From NCBI RefSeq assembly GCF_921294215.1, contig NZ_CAKLDM010000002.1, positions 558,001-622,000 on the forward strand: a stretch of DNA of 64,000 nucleotides, in the 5' to 3' direction. This document shows positions 32,485 through 42,376 of this stretch, one piece after another; the first letter of the stretch is position 1, and the number at the start of each line of letters is the position of its first letter. The notes beneath the pieces were generated by a model. It was not told where the DNA came from. It worked only from the letters and a program-made list of their open reading frames with translations, and made no database searches. This stretch comes from Vibrio marisflavi CECT 7928. GTDB lineage: Bacteria > Pseudomonadota > Gammaproteobacteria > Enterobacterales > Vibrionaceae. Made by a program: the position numbers and the translations under genes.

Positions 32485-32901
32485 ATGGAATCGCTCAAAG
32501 TTAAAGATTACATGACGACAAAAGCCGTCACATTTACAACAGAAATGTCGTTAAGTGCTGCTCTAGAAAAAGTAATGAAATCTCCCCATATGGGCGGCCC
32601 TGTTATCAATGACAAAGAAGAAGTGATCGGTTTTCTTTCAGAGCAAGACTTATTAGAGAAGCTCGTTAAGGTGAGCTATTTCTGTCAGGACACTCATATT
32701 GTTGGTGATTGTATGCATGGAGAGGTTTTGTCTGTCTCTCCTGAGACCAGTATTATCGAGCTAGCGGACAAAATGAAAGTGGGCAAACCGAAAGCCTACC
32801 CAGTCGTCGACAATGGAAAATTAGTTGGAATTATCACTCGTTCTGATGTATTAAAGGCTATCGGTAAGAATCTAAATGATTGCTTCCAGCACCCCGTTTG
32901 A
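32485..32901 (+). CDS. Two-CBS-domain protein
   Basis: A 138-residue soluble protein made of two CBS domains: residues about 5-65 (VKDYMTTKAVTFTTEMSLSA ... GGPVINDKEEVIGFLSEQDL) and about 75-130 (VGDCMHGEVLSVSPETSI ... YPVVDNGKLVGIITRSDVL). Such stand-alone pairs bind adenine nucleotides and act as energy sensors on partner proteins. No partner is evident: the next gene is a MATE pump. A GGAG-like site (TTTAGGAGATG) precedes the start. Confidence 0.85.
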   Translation: MESLKVKDYMTTKAVTFTTEMSLSAALEKVMKSPHMGGPVINDKEEVIGFLSEQDLLEKLVKVSYFCQDTHIVGDCMHGEVLSVSPETSIIELADKMKVGKPKAYPVVDNGKLVGIITRSDVLKAIGKNLNDCFQHPV

Positions 32902-32957
32902 TCTCGACGCTGCTCTGTTTCTGTAGAGGGGCTTCTCCAAACAATGATTCATGATTG

Positions 32958-32983
32958 AGGCGCTTGTGCGCCTTTTCTTTTTG
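32958..32983 (+). terminator. Rho-independent terminator directly ahead of the MATE gene
   Basis: AGGCGC/GCGCCT stem with TTGT loop followed by TTTTCTTTTT. It ends only nine bases before the chosen MATE start codon, so it lies in the leader of that gene. Confidence 0.8.
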
Positions 32984-32992
32984 GGAATATCT

Positions 32993-34459
32993 ATGTCTAA
33001 TCATGGCGCTAAATTTGTCGAAGGCTCGACAATGAAGCATATCTTAGTGATGACAGGAGCTGGCTCTGTTGGTCTTATGGGCCTTTTTGTCGTCGATCTT
33101 TTGGACATGCTATTTATTAGTATGCTCGGACAGGTAGAGCTAGCGGCCGCTATTGGTTTTGCAGGGACTCTAACATTCTTCTCGACCTCGATATCTATCG
33201 GTACATCCATCGCGATGGGAGCGTTAGTGTCGAAAGCCATCGGAGCAAAACAGAGGCAGAAAGCAAGAGAGTTTGGAACCAGCGTTGTTTTGACCGCGTT
33301 TTTAATAAGCACAATCGTTAGCGTGGTCATGTTTATCTATATTCCAGAACTGCTTCATGCTATCGGAGCTGAAGGTGTTGCGGCAGAAAGAGCGGCAGAC
33401 TATTTGAGAATACTGATTCCTTCTGGACCAATTTTGTCTCTTGCTATGTCTTGTGGTTCTGGCTTAAGGGCTGCAGGGGATGCCAAGCGATCTATGTGGT
33501 CAAAGCTCTATGGCGGTATTGTAAACGCGGCTTTGGATCCACTGTTTATCTTTGTTTTCGGCTGGAATGTTGAAGGTGCTGCGATTGCTTCTGTAATTGC
33601 TAGGTGTACTGTACTGTTTTTCTCTATTTATCCATTGATAAAAGAGTATGACTTACTTGCTATGCCATCTTTATCACGGTGGCTTGGCCACTTAAAGACA
33701 ATTTGTGCTATTGCTGTTCCAGCCATTATAACCAATACCGCTACTCCGATTGGTAACGCCATCATTACCGCATTTATCGCTAAGTTCGGCGAAGATTACG
33801 TTGCTGGATTTGCAGTGATTGGCCGCTTAGTACCGGTTGTGTTCTGTATCGTTTTTGCGCTGTCGGGTGCGATTGGACCTATAATCGGTCAGAATTTCGG
33901 TGCAGAGAGATTCGATAGAATTAAAGATATCTTGAAAAACTCAATTCTCGTGACGGTGTCTTACGTTGTCGTTGTTTGTATCATCCTTTATTTTGCTCAA
34001 GGCTTGATCATCGATGCCTTTAAGTTAACAGGTGATGCTTCCCTTATCGTGGCAACATTTTGTACTTTTATTGCAGTTAGCTACATATTCAACGGAACGT
34101 TGTTCGTTGCCAATGCATCATTTAATAACCTAGGTAAACCCTTGTATTCAACAGCGCTGAATTTGAGTAAAGCGACAATTGGTACTTATCCATTTGTCTA
34201 TTTAGGGTCGCACTTATACGGGGCTGTCGGTGTTCTATACGGTAGTGCAGTTGGAACCGTGTTTTTTGGTTCCTTGGCTATTGTGGTTCTAAGGCGGCAC
34301 ATTACTCATTTGATGCGTGGTGAGGAACTTACCGTTGATGATGACCCTTCTATTAAATGTGTAAACACTCAACCTTTTTGTTCGCACGATGCCATGCTGA
34401 TAGAGGAAGTGACCGCAGCGACGAAAAATAGCGAAGATGAGTATGCAAAGAATGCCTGA
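32993..34459 (+). CDS. MATE-family multidrug/Na+ efflux transporter
   Basis: About 488 residues with twelve hydrophobic helices in two halves, for example SVGLMGLFVVDLLDMLFISMLG at residues about 20-41. The IGTSIAMGALVSKAIGA and IGQNFGAERFDRIKDILKNS loops are MATE-like in both halves. MATE pumps export cationic drugs in exchange for Na+ or H+. Substrate cannot be read from sequence. I use the ATG at 32993 (MSNHGAKFVEGSTMKH); an upstream in-frame start at 32951 would place a terminator hairpin in the coding region. The C terminus carries a long charged tail with two Cys and His residues. Confidence 0.85.
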   Translation: MSNHGAKFVEGSTMKHILVMTGAGSVGLMGLFVVDLLDMLFISMLGQVELAAAIGFAGTLTFFSTSISIGTSIAMGALVSKAIGAKQRQKAREFGTSVVLTAFLISTIVSVVMFIYIPELLHAIGAEGVAAERAADYLRILIPSGPILSLAMSCGSGLRAAGDAKRSMWSKLYGGIVNAALDPLFIFVFGWNVEGAAIASVIARCTVLFFSIYPLIKEYDLLAMPSLSRWLGHLKTICAIAVPAIITNTATPIGNAIITAFIAKFGEDYVAGFAVIGRLVPVVFCIVFALSGAIGPIIGQNFGAERFDRIKDILKNSILVTVSYVVVVCIILYFAQGLIIDAFKLTGDASLIVATFCTFIAVSYIFNGTLFVANASFNNLGKPLYSTALNLSKATIGTYPFVYLGSHLYGAVGVLYGSAVGTVFFGSLAIVVLRRHITHLMRGEELTVDDDPSIKCVNTQPFCSHDAMLIEEVTAATKNSEDEYAKNA

Positions 34460-34483
34460 ATTGGCAGCCGCTTAAATTTTTTC

Positions 34484-34515
34484 TTGACCTTGGAGTATGC
34501 TCCAAGGTTTAAACT
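34484..34515 (+). promoter_or_regulatory. MerR-family (ZntR/CadR-type) operator-promoter of zntA
   Basis: A perfect dyad ACCTTGGAG-TATG-CTCCAAGGT (34487-34508) fills a 20-base spacer between TTGACC (-35) and TAAACT (-10). An overlong spacer with a dyad inside is the hallmark of MerR-type metal-activated promoters; the arms resemble ZntR/CadR/PbrR sites. Confidence 0.85.
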
Positions 34516-34544
34516 TAGTGTACATTCATTAAAGGAGACAGAAT

Positions 34545-36860
34545 ATGTGCACTAAACATCAAGCTTGCCGTTCAAGCAAACAGGTATTGAATTCAGCGTC
34601 TACTGCATCATGTTCATCAGCCAAATTTTCGTCTATTCAAATTGAAGGTGCAACAGCACTGGATTCTTGCTGCAGTAGCAATACATGTGCGACTAGTGAA
34701 GGTACTTCTCTCGACGAGGAAAGTGAGCGGCGAGGCAACTCTGTTAGCTCCATAACGAAAAACTGGCTTGTGGTAGGTATGGATTGTCCATCATGTGCGA
34801 GCAAAATTGAAACCGCAGTATCTAAAGTCGAAGGGGTCATCGACACAAAAGTTCTTTTCGCAACTGAAAAGCTGGTTGTAAAACTAACAGATGATTCTGT
34901 TGTTGAGAAAGTAAAACAGACAATCCAAAAAACGGGTTTTGCCTTAAAAGATGCCTCAATGTCGGCGTCTAAACCCCAAGAAAACTCTGGAAAACTCCAA
35001 TTTCTAAAAGAAAATTTTCACGTAATTTCTGTGGCAGTGGCTGTTGCTATTGCAGCATCTCTCAACCCTTTTTATCCGCTGGTGAGTGAGTGGATCTTTA
35101 TCTTTACCTGCTTGGTTGGTTTATACCCTATTGCTAAGAAAGCGGTACGACTTGCGATATCTGGTACTCCATTTGCCATTGAAACCTTGATGAGTGTTGC
35201 GGCTCTTGGTGCTTTGTACTTAGGGGATACAGCGGAAGCGGCAATGGTGCTTTTGTTATTCCTCGTGGGTGAAAGGCTAGAAGCTTTTGCCGCTTCTCGA
35301 GCTCGCAGTGGTGTGCAAGCACTGATGAAGCTTGTACCTGAAAACGCGGTAAAAATTGTTGCTGGTGAGCGAGTGGAAGTTGCGGCAAGTGAGTTAAAGC
35401 CTGGAGATGTTATTGAGGTCGCACCAGGTGCTAGGTTACCCGCAGACGGAAACCTTATCGATGTCGCTGCCAGTTTCGATGAAAGTGCATTGACCGGAGA
35501 GTCTATTCCAGTAGAGCGATACAAAGATGAAGCGGTAATGGCGGGATCTGTAGTCGTCGATAAAGTTGTTAGATTTACCATTACATCTGAACAGGGCGAA
35601 AATGCAATTGACAGAATTTTGCACCTTATTGAACAGGCGGAGTCCAGAAAAGCACCGTTAGAAAGATTCCTTGATAAGTTCAGCCGTTGGTATACACCGG
35701 CAATGATGCTTCTAGCATTAGCTGTTGTTGTTGTTCCTCCACTATTGTTTGCTCAGCCTTGGGATACTTGGGTGTATCGCGGCCTAGCCATGTTACTTAT
35801 CGCATGTCCATGTGCACTGGTTATTTCTACGCCTGCTGCAATTACTTCTGGGCTTGCAACCGCAGCCCGTAGAGGCGCTCTTATCAAAGGCGGAGCCGCA
35901 CTTGAGCAACTAGGAAAAGTAGAAACCATCGCTTTTGATAAGACAGGAACCTTGACGAAAGGCAAGCCAGATGTAACGGATGTATTACCACTAGCAGGCT
36001 TAACTGAAAGGGAGTTACTGCAAGCGATAGGATCGATTGAGGTTGGTTCAAGTCACCCACTGGCAGTGTCTCTAGTGAAGAAAGCGCAAGGTTTAGGTAT
36101 TCAGTTGCCTGAAGCAGAAGACAAAGAGGCGTTAGTTGGTAGTGGCGTAACTGGTGTAGTTAACGGTATTCGATACAGTGCTGTTGCACCAAGCAAGCTT
36201 GGTTTCCAAGTTGATGAGAGTGTTGAATCTGATATCCAAAGATTAGAAAGTGACGGAAAAACTGTTGTCGTTGCAGTGAAAGAGGCTCAGCAAGTCGTGG
36301 GGATTGTTGCTTGGCAAGATACTCTACGTGAAGACTCACAACAAGCGGTAAACCAGCTAAAAGCTCTTGGTATTCACTCCATCATGTTAACTGGTGACAA
36401 CCCAAGAAGTGCTGCAGCAATGAGCTCTCAAATTGGTATCGACTTTAAAGCAAGCCTACTGCCTCAAGATAAAGTGGACTATGTGGAGCAAATGTCTCAG
36501 CAACACCAAGTTGCGATGGTAGGAGATGGCATCAACGATGCGCCAGCAATGAAAGCTGCAAGCATTGGTATTGCAATGGGAGGTGGTACCGATGTCGCGT
36601 TGGAAACCGCTGATTCGGCTATTACGCACAACCGCTTAGTTGAGCTTGCTAATATGATTGAGCTATCACGTGCGACGCTTGCGAATGTTAAGCAGAATAT
36701 AACGTTGGCGATAGGTACAAAAGCAATCTTCCTTGTTACTAGCTTGCTAGGAGTCACTGGGTTGTGGGCTGCAGTGCTAGCTGATAGTGGTGCGACAGCA
36801 TTGGTGACATTAAACGCATTGAGACTTCTTCAGTTCAAACCTAAATCAAGCAAGAAGTAG
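34545..36860 (+). CDS. zntA: Zn(II)/Cd(II)/Pb(II)-translocating P-type ATPase
   Basis: P1B-type efflux ATPase, 771 residues. The first 70 residues are Cys/Ser-rich (MCTKHQACRSSK, SCCSSNTC) and may collect metal. A heavy-metal-associated domain follows with GMDCPSCAS (Cys81 and Cys84). Then come the actuator motif TGES, the transmembrane CPC at residues 421-423 that defines soft-metal selectivity, the phosphorylation motif DKTGT (Asp465) and the hinge MVGDGINDAPA. Good ribosome-binding site AAAGGAGA. The upstream MerR-type operator supports induction by zinc, cadmium or lead. Confidence 0.94.
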   Translation: MCTKHQACRSSKQVLNSASTASCSSAKFSSIQIEGATALDSCCSSNTCATSEGTSLDEESERRGNSVSSITKNWLVVGMDCPSCASKIETAVSKVEGVIDTKVLFATEKLVVKLTDDSVVEKVKQTIQKTGFALKDASMSASKPQENSGKLQFLKENFHVISVAVAVAIAASLNPFYPLVSEWIFIFTCLVGLYPIAKKAVRLAISGTPFAIETLMSVAALGALYLGDTAEAAMVLLLFLVGERLEAFAASRARSGVQALMKLVPENAVKIVAGERVEVAASELKPGDVIEVAPGARLPADGNLIDVAASFDESALTGESIPVERYKDEAVMAGSVVVDKVVRFTITSEQGENAIDRILHLIEQAESRKAPLERFLDKFSRWYTPAMMLLALAVVVVPPLLFAQPWDTWVYRGLAMLLIACPCALVISTPAAITSGLATAARRGALIKGGAALEQLGKVETIAFDKTGTLTKGKPDVTDVLPLAGLTERELLQAIGSIEVGSSHPLAVSLVKKAQGLGIQLPEAEDKEALVGSGVTGVVNGIRYSAVAPSKLGFQVDESVESDIQRLESDGKTVVVAVKEAQQVVGIVAWQDTLREDSQQAVNQLKALGIHSIMLTGDNPRSAAAMSSQIGIDFKASLLPQDKVDYVEQMSQQHQVAMVGDGINDAPAMKAASIGIAMGGGTDVALETADSAITHNRLVELANMIELSRATLANVKQNITLAIGTKAIFLVTSLLGVTGLWAAVLADSGATALVTLNALRLLQFKPKSSKK

Positions 36861-36911
36861 GCTCGCTATCTGCAAAGTAGCAAGTACGAATTCGTAGGTA
36901 AACCTTAAACA

Positions 36912-36940
36912 AACGCTCACAATTCCATGTGAGCGTTTTT
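36912..36940. terminator. Terminator after zntA
   Basis: Perfect 10-bp stem AACGCTCACA/TGTGAGCGTT with a 6-base loop and T-run. Confidence 0.85.
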
Positions 36941-37119
36941 GCTATTTGTACTAGTTGAATATGACTAAGTGTGATGCAAACCGATTGGCTGTGTAAATGA
37001 AACATGTATGCAGATATTTTATGAGTCACTCATCACATAAAACTGATCGGATAACCTATAAGTTAACAGCCTGAACTATGAATCAATACAAGGCTGAGTT
37101 AGCCGAACAAGGAGTCCAT

Positions 37120-37884
37120 ATGTCCGAAGCTGTATTTCATTTAGGTATCACTCAATCTGATCTGAAGGGCGCTACATTAGCAATTATTCCAGGTGATCCG
37201 GCGAGAGTGTCGAGAATTGCGGAGCTATTGGATAACCCAGTTTTTCTTGCTAGTCACCGCGAGTACACGCTCTATCTTGGTGAGCTTGAGGGTAAATCTG
37301 TTGTTGTTTGCTCTACTGGTATTGGTGGACCTTCGACATCAATTGCAGTTGAAGAGCTAGCTCAACTCGGTGTGACTAACTTCCTTCGAGTTGGTACAAC
37401 AGGTGCGATTCAGCCACATGTGAATGTTGGCGATATCATAGTAACAACTGGCTCAGTTCGCTTGGACGGTGCAAGCCAACACTTCGCTCCAATGGAATTC
37501 CCAGCAGTGCCAGATTTCGACATTGTTATGGCAATGAGAGAGGCGGCACTTGAGTCTGGCAGCAATGTACATATGGGCGTGACTGCCTCTAGCGATACTT
37601 TCTACCCTGGACAAGAAAGATATGACACTTTCTCTGGTCGAGTAGTACGACGCTTCCAAGGTTCGATGAAAGAGTGGCAGTCAATGGGCGTGCTTAACTT
37701 TGAAATGGAATCTGCAACATTGCTTACCATGTGCGCAAGCTCTGGTTTGAAATCAGGTTGTGTTGCCGGTGTTTTGGTAAACCGAACTCAAAAAGAAATC
37801 CCAGATCAAGAAACACTGAAATCCACAGAAGTTCGCACAATCCAAGTTGTTGTAGAAGCCGCTCGTAAGATGTTGAGTGAGTAG
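37120..37884 (+). CDS. udp: Uridine phosphorylase
   Basis: Phosphorolyses uridine to uracil and ribose-1-phosphate. The 254-residue product has the phosphate/ribose loops [25 protein letters not shown] and [12 protein letters not shown], and the [12 protein letters not shown] ribose-binding motif. The chosen ATG at 37120 ([11 protein letters not shown]) follows AAGGAG and matches other Udp proteins; an in-frame ATG 14 codons upstream is less likely. A half-conserved CRP-like element (TGAGT-N6-TCACA, 37022-37037) lies upstream; CRP/CytR control is known for E. coli udp. Confidence 0.95.
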   Translation: MSEAVFHLGITQSDLKGATLAIIPGDPARVSRIAELLDNPVFLASHREYTLYLGELEGKSVVVCSTGIGGPSTSIAVEELAQLGVTNFLRVGTTGAIQPHVNVGDIIVTTGSVRLDGASQHFAPMEFPAVPDFDIVMAMREAALESGSNVHMGVTASSDTFYPGQERYDTFSGRVVRRFQGSMKEWQSMGVLNFEMESATLLTMCASSGLKSGCVAGVLVNRTQKEIPDQETLKSTEVRTIQVVVEAARKMLSE

Positions 37885-37890
37885 CTTACA

Positions 37891-38697
37891 CTAAATAAAA
37901 CTTACCTTTGGTAATGGAGTGAATAGCTGCTCAGTCAGCTCAGATAATATCTGGTCATACACTCTAGCAATATTGAGAGAGATATCGGACGTCAATTGAT
38001 ATAGGCAGTCGATATTTCTCTCATAATGAACGTTGTTAATCAGGTCGTCTAAAGTGTGTAGAGCCTTGCTACATGCAGGAGAGGTTAAGGTTAGTGGCGA
38101 GATAATTGAAAGTTGATTGATCTTCTGACGTAGTTTGTTGCAGTAGTATTTAGACCGTTCGTAGCCTTCAGTGCTATTGATGTCTTGAATCGAAATCCTA
38201 AATTGAGTGAGCACTTCCATTGAGTCTGAAACCTGATGCCAATTTTGATGGTACTCAGTGCTTAAATCCTCCCTACCTGCTTCAACCAGCCATGTAATAA
38301 TGATTTCGTCGATAAGAAATAGGCAATGTCGTATTGCTTTGCCGTGAACCATCTGATTTCTGGCGATGGTACGTTGTTGCCAATCCCTAGTTAACGACTT
38401 AAGCATTAATTGGAATACGCGATAGTTTGCTTTGTATTCTATTGCAGAGCTAGCAATGAGTTGATTTGACTTAATGTCCAATTGTGTAACGATATCTTGA
38501 ATCTCATTGGATAAATCTTTATTTAAAGCAATGCTTTGATGAGTATGACTGCGGCATTGACGTACCAATAGTAAAATCTCGCGAAGAATAACGATAACGT
38601 CATATTTGCGACTGAAAGTTGAGTCGCGCTGCTTAGAAAGGTACATCAAAGAAATTAAAACACTGAAAGACAACAATACCGATATCAATATAAACAT
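37891..38697 (-). CDS. Unknown N-terminally membrane-anchored helical protein
   Basis: I do not recognise this gene. The 268-residue product starts with one hydrophobic helix (MFILISVLLSFSVLISLMYL). The rest is predicted mostly helical and polar, with HTHQSIALNKDLSNEIQDI and KYYCNKLRQKINQLS segments. The topology suggests a periplasmic domain with a membrane anchor, and the helical region recalls nitrate-sensor (NIT)-like or chemoreceptor sensing bundles. No signalling output domain is present, so this is only a guess. I start at 38697 because AAAGGA lies six bases upstream; starts at 38739 (GTG) or 38712 are open. Convergent with udp. Confidence 0.7.
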   Translation of the reverse strand: MFILISVLLSFSVLISLMYLSKQRDSTFSRKYDVIVILREILLLVRQCRSHTHQSIALNKDLSNEIQDIVTQLDIKSNQLIASSAIEYKANYRVFQLMLKSLTRDWQQRTIARNQMVHGKAIRHCLFLIDEIIITWLVEAGREDLSTEYHQNWHQVSDSMEVLTQFRISIQDINSTEGYERSKYYCNKLRQKINQLSIISPLTLTSPACSKALHTLDDLINNVHYERNIDCLYQLTSDISLNIARVYDQILSELTEQLFTPLPKVSFI

Positions 38698-38862
38698 GAG
38701 CATTCCTTTCATCGACGATGTAGTGCAGCTAGCATTCACTGCTTATCTTTAAAAAACTATCTACGCATGTACCGTGCCAATAGTGAACCCTTTGCAAATC
38801 AAATCGTTATATTCAATCTGTCATGTAAAAAGTGTCAAAATGGTGCAAGTTGCCCCAAAATG

Positions 38863-38892
38863 AAAAATCCCCGGCTATAAGGCCAGGGATTT
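38863..38892 (-). terminator. Terminator of metG
   Basis: AAATCCC...GGC / GCC...GGGATTT stem with one mismatch, followed on the minus strand by a run of T. Confidence 0.75.
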
Positions 38893-38912
38893 GGGTAGGG
38901 GGTGAGAATGGA

Positions 38913-40964
38913 TTACATTACTCGCATTCCCGGCTGAGCGCCTTCATGTGGTTCAAGTATCCACAAATCGCTACCACCAGGGCCTGCGGCTAGAATCATA
39001 CCTTCAGACATGCCAAACTTCATTTTACGAGGTTTTAGGTTTGCAACCATCACAGTCAGTTTGCCTTCAAGCTCTTCAGGTTTGTATGCTGACTTTATGC
39101 CAGAGAACACTTGGCGAGTTTCACCACCAATATCCATTTGGAATTTTAGTAGTTTGTTTGCTTTTGGCACTTCTTCACAAGAAATGATTTTAGCAATACG
39201 CATATCTACTTTGGCAAAGGCATCAAACTCGATTTCTTCAGCAATTGGGTCTTTGCTAAGCTCAGTTTCATTTTTAGCAGCGTCTGCTTTTTCCTTCGCA
39301 GCAGCTTCTGCAGCGGCATCTTCTTTTGATGCTTCAACCATCGCTTCCACTTTCTTTGGATCGATACGATTGAATAGAGCTTTAAACTTAGTGATAGTGT
39401 GATCAGTGAGCGGCGACTCGATACCTTGCCAAGTTAGCTCTTCATTCAAGAATGATTCAGAACGAGCAGCAAGTTCAGGCATCACTGGTTTCAGGTAAGT
39501 CATCAGAACGCGGAACAGGTTAATACCTACAGAGCAGATATCTTGTAGCTCTTGGTCTTTTCCTTCTTCTTTGGCCACAACCCAAGGTGCTTTCTCATCC
39601 ACGTATTGGTTTGCTTTATCAGCTAGTGCTGTGATTTCTCGAATTGCGCGGCCAAACTCACGAGTCTCGAAAAGCTCAGCGATGCGGTCTGCTGCTGCAA
39701 CAAATTCATTGTAAAGTTCAGGCTCTGCAAAGTTAGTAGACAGCTTGCCTTCAAAACGTTTACTGATGAAACCAGCATTGCGTGAAGCAAGGTTAACGAT
39801 CTTGTTTACTACGTCTGCATTAACACGCTGAGTGAAGTCTTCTAGATTCAGGTCTAAGTCGTCAATACGGCTGTTTAGCTTCGCTGCGTAGTAGTAACGT
39901 AGACATTCTGGATCTAGGTGATCGAGGTAAGTACTTGCCTTGATAAATGTGCCTTTAGATTTAGACATCTTCGCGCCATTTACCGTTACGTAGCCGTGTA
40001 CGAATACATTGTTTGGTTTACGGAAACCAGAGCCTTCCAACATTGCAGGCCAAAATAGGCTGTGGAAGTAAACGATATCTTTGCCGATGAAGTGATACAG
40101 TTCAGTCTTGCTGTCTTGATTCCAGTACTCATCGAAATCAAGGTCATCACGCTTGTCACATAAGTTTTTAAATGAGCCCATGTAGCCGATAGGAGCATCT
40201 AGCCAAACGTAGAAGAACTTGTCCTTCTCTCCTGGGATTTCAAAACCAAAATAAGGTGCGTCGCGAGAGATGTCCCACTGTTGTAGGCCAGACTCAAACC
40301 ATTCTTGCATCTTGTTAGCAGTTTCGGTTTGCAGGGTGCCAGAACGAGTCCACTCTTTTAGCATGCTTTCGAATTGTGGCAAATCGAAGAAGAAGTGCTC
40401 GGAGTCTTTCATTACTGGTGTGGCGCCCGATACTGCCGATTTCGGATCGATAAGCTCTGTCGGGCTATATGTTTCACCACAGTTGTCACAGTTGTCACCG
40501 TACTGATCTTCTGACTTACACTTCGGGCAAGTTCCTTTTACAAAGCGATCAGGTAGGAACATCTCTTTTTCTGGGTCGTATAGCTGCGAGATAGTACGGC
40601 TTGAGATGAAACCATTCTTTTTCAGCTGAAGATAGATATGAGAAGCTAGCTCTCTGTTTTCGTCAGAGTGCGTGCTGTGGTAATTATCAAAACTGATATC
40701 GAATCCAGCGAAATCTTTTTGGTGCTCTTCGCTAACTGCGGCAATCATTTCTTCTGGAGAAATACCCATCTGCTGTGCTTTTAGCATGATTGGCGTGCCA
40801 TGTGCATCATCTGCACAGATAAAATTCACAGTATTGCCGCGAAGGCGTTGGTAGCGTACCCAGATATCAGCTTGAATATGCTCGAGCATATGGCCAAGGT
40901 GAATCGAACCGTTAGCATACGGAAGGGCGCAAGTTACCAAAAGTTTTCTTGGATCGGTTGCCAT
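38913..40964 (-). CDS. metG: Methionyl-tRNA synthetase
   Basis: Charges tRNA-Met. The 683-residue protein has the class I HLGH-type motif [14 protein letters not shown], a zinc knuckle ([17 protein letters not shown]), the KMSKS motif, and a C-terminal EMAP/Trbp111 dimerisation domain ([13 protein letters not shown] ... [21 protein letters not shown]). The ATG at 40964 ([19 protein letters not shown]) aligns with homologues; an ATG seven codons upstream is possible. Divergent from mrp, as in E. coli. Confidence 0.97.
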   Translation of the reverse strand: MATDPRKLLVTCALPYANGSIHLGHMLEHIQADIWVRYQRLRGNTVNFICADDAHGTPIMLKAQQMGISPEEMIAAVSEEHQKDFAGFDISFDNYHSTHSDENRELASHIYLQLKKNGFISSRTISQLYDPEKEMFLPDRFVKGTCPKCKSEDQYGDNCDNCGETYSPTELIDPKSAVSGATPVMKDSEHFFFDLPQFESMLKEWTRSGTLQTETANKMQEWFESGLQQWDISRDAPYFGFEIPGEKDKFFYVWLDAPIGYMGSFKNLCDKRDDLDFDEYWNQDSKTELYHFIGKDIVYFHSLFWPAMLEGSGFRKPNNVFVHGYVTVNGAKMSKSKGTFIKASTYLDHLDPECLRYYYAAKLNSRIDDLDLNLEDFTQRVNADVVNKIVNLASRNAGFISKRFEGKLSTNFAEPELYNEFVAAADRIAELFETREFGRAIREITALADKANQYVDEKAPWVVAKEEGKDQELQDICSVGINLFRVLMTYLKPVMPELAARSESFLNEELTWQGIESPLTDHTITKFKALFNRIDPKKVEAMVEASKEDAAAEAAAKEKADAAKNETELSKDPIAEEIEFDAFAKVDMRIAKIISCEEVPKANKLLKFQMDIGGETRQVFSGIKSAYKPEELEGKLTVMVANLKPRKMKFGMSEGMILAAGPGGSDLWILEPHEGAQPGMRVM

Positions 40965-41087
40965 ACTTATTATTTCGCTTTTCAATAGGTATAAAAATGA
41001 TGGGTAATACTAACCCATGAATCCCCTAAAGACTATGGGTTTTGTCCAAGCTGGCGAGATGTTAGGATTAGGCCAAACGGAGGACTT

Positions 41088-42164
41088 ATGCGTCAGTTAA
41101 TTTCCAAACAAGATTTTTCCCAGTGGCTGAGCCAATTTCAGCACCCTCAACTCATTGAAGATTGGGCTGCACAACCTAATGTTCTATCCGAACCTGAAGG
41201 CAACAACATCACAATCACATTGCCATTTGCATCGAATAGCATTGAAGTACAGTTACAAGAATGGATGAAACAGCAACTCGACGAAAAGCTGGTATCTCCT
41301 GCGAATGTGGCGATAAAAACAGATATCAAAGCGCTTGAGTCACACATCTCGAAATACACTAAAGGCGTGAAAAACATCATAGCGGTAACTTCTGCTAAAG
41401 GTGGTGTAGGCAAGTCAACAACATCAGTGAACCTAGCACTAGCCATTGCTCGTAGTGGTGCAAAAGTTGGCCTACTGGATGCTGATATCTACGGACCATC
41501 TGTACCTATGATGCTTGATCAACAAGACGCGAGTCCTTTGGTAAAAGACAACAAGTGGATGCAGCCAATTAATGCTTACGGATTGTTTACTCATTCTATT
41601 GGTTACTTAGTTGATAAAGAGCAAGCTGCCATTTGGCGAGGCCCAATGGCTTCAAAAGCGCTTGGACAATTGTTGGATGAAACAGAGTGGCCGGATCTTG
41701 ACTACCTTGTGATTGATATGCCGCCGGGTACGGGCGATATTCAGCTGACATTATCACAGCGTTTTCCTGTCACATCTGCAGTAATCGTTACGACTCCACA
41801 AGATTTAGCATTAGCTGATGCCCGCAAAGGGGCAACCATGTTTGAGCAGGTGAATGTGCCAGTATTGGGTGTGGTTGAAAACATGAGCTACCACATTTGC
41901 GGAAACTGCGGGCATCACGAACACATTTTTGGTCACGGCGGTGCAGAAAAAATGGCTAGTGAATATGGTCTTTCACTTTTGGCACAAATCCCACTTCATA
42001 TTTCAATGCGTGAAGACATCGATGCAGGCAAGCCAACGGTTGTGGCAAGGCCGAATAGTGAGCATGCTAAGTATTATTTGGATCTTGCAGATAATGTTTG
42101 TAGTCGAATGTACTGGCAAGGCAAAGAAAAGCCAGATGCGATTCCACTGACTATGGTTGATTAA
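41088..42164 (+). CDS. mrp: Iron-sulfur cluster carrier ATPase (Mrp/ApbC)
   Basis: P-loop NTPase that delivers Fe-S clusters. Over 358 residues: an N-terminal DUF59-like region (residues about 1-90), a deviant Walker A SAKGGVGKSTTSVNLA, a switch region DADIYGPSVPMML, DMPPGTGDIQLT and the cluster-binding CGNCG motif in SYHICGNCGHHEHIFG. GGAGG precedes the ATG. Confidence 0.95.
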   Translation: MRQLISKQDFSQWLSQFQHPQLIEDWAAQPNVLSEPEGNNITITLPFASNSIEVQLQEWMKQQLDEKLVSPANVAIKTDIKALESHISKYTKGVKNIIAVTSAKGGVGKSTTSVNLALAIARSGAKVGLLDADIYGPSVPMMLDQQDASPLVKDNKWMQPINAYGLFTHSIGYLVDKEQAAIWRGPMASKALGQLLDETEWPDLDYLVIDMPPGTGDIQLTLSQRFPVTSAVIVTTPQDLALADARKGATMFEQVNVPVLGVVENMSYHICGNCGHHEHIFGHGGAEKMASEYGLSLLAQIPLHISMREDIDAGKPTVVARPNSEHAKYYLDLADNVCSRMYWQGKEKPDAIPLTMVD

Positions 42165-42376
42165 GCAGAGCCTAACTTAATCAAATTGATCGGAATCATT
42201 TAGCAGGTATATTTGTTTTGAAGAAATGAATAAATCTTGCTGCTAATCTGGTATCTGATGAATGAAGCTCGTATAATCAGGCCGTTTTTATTAAGGGTGT
42301 TGTTAGATCTGTCAATTATGAGTGGTCCAACGATGCCTTTAAATCTTTATCATACTATCATCAGGTGCGATAGATA

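Noticed and set aside
36969..37037. CRP sites ahead of udp
   Set aside because: One half-site is good (TCACA) but the second matches only three of five positions, so no separate feature was made.
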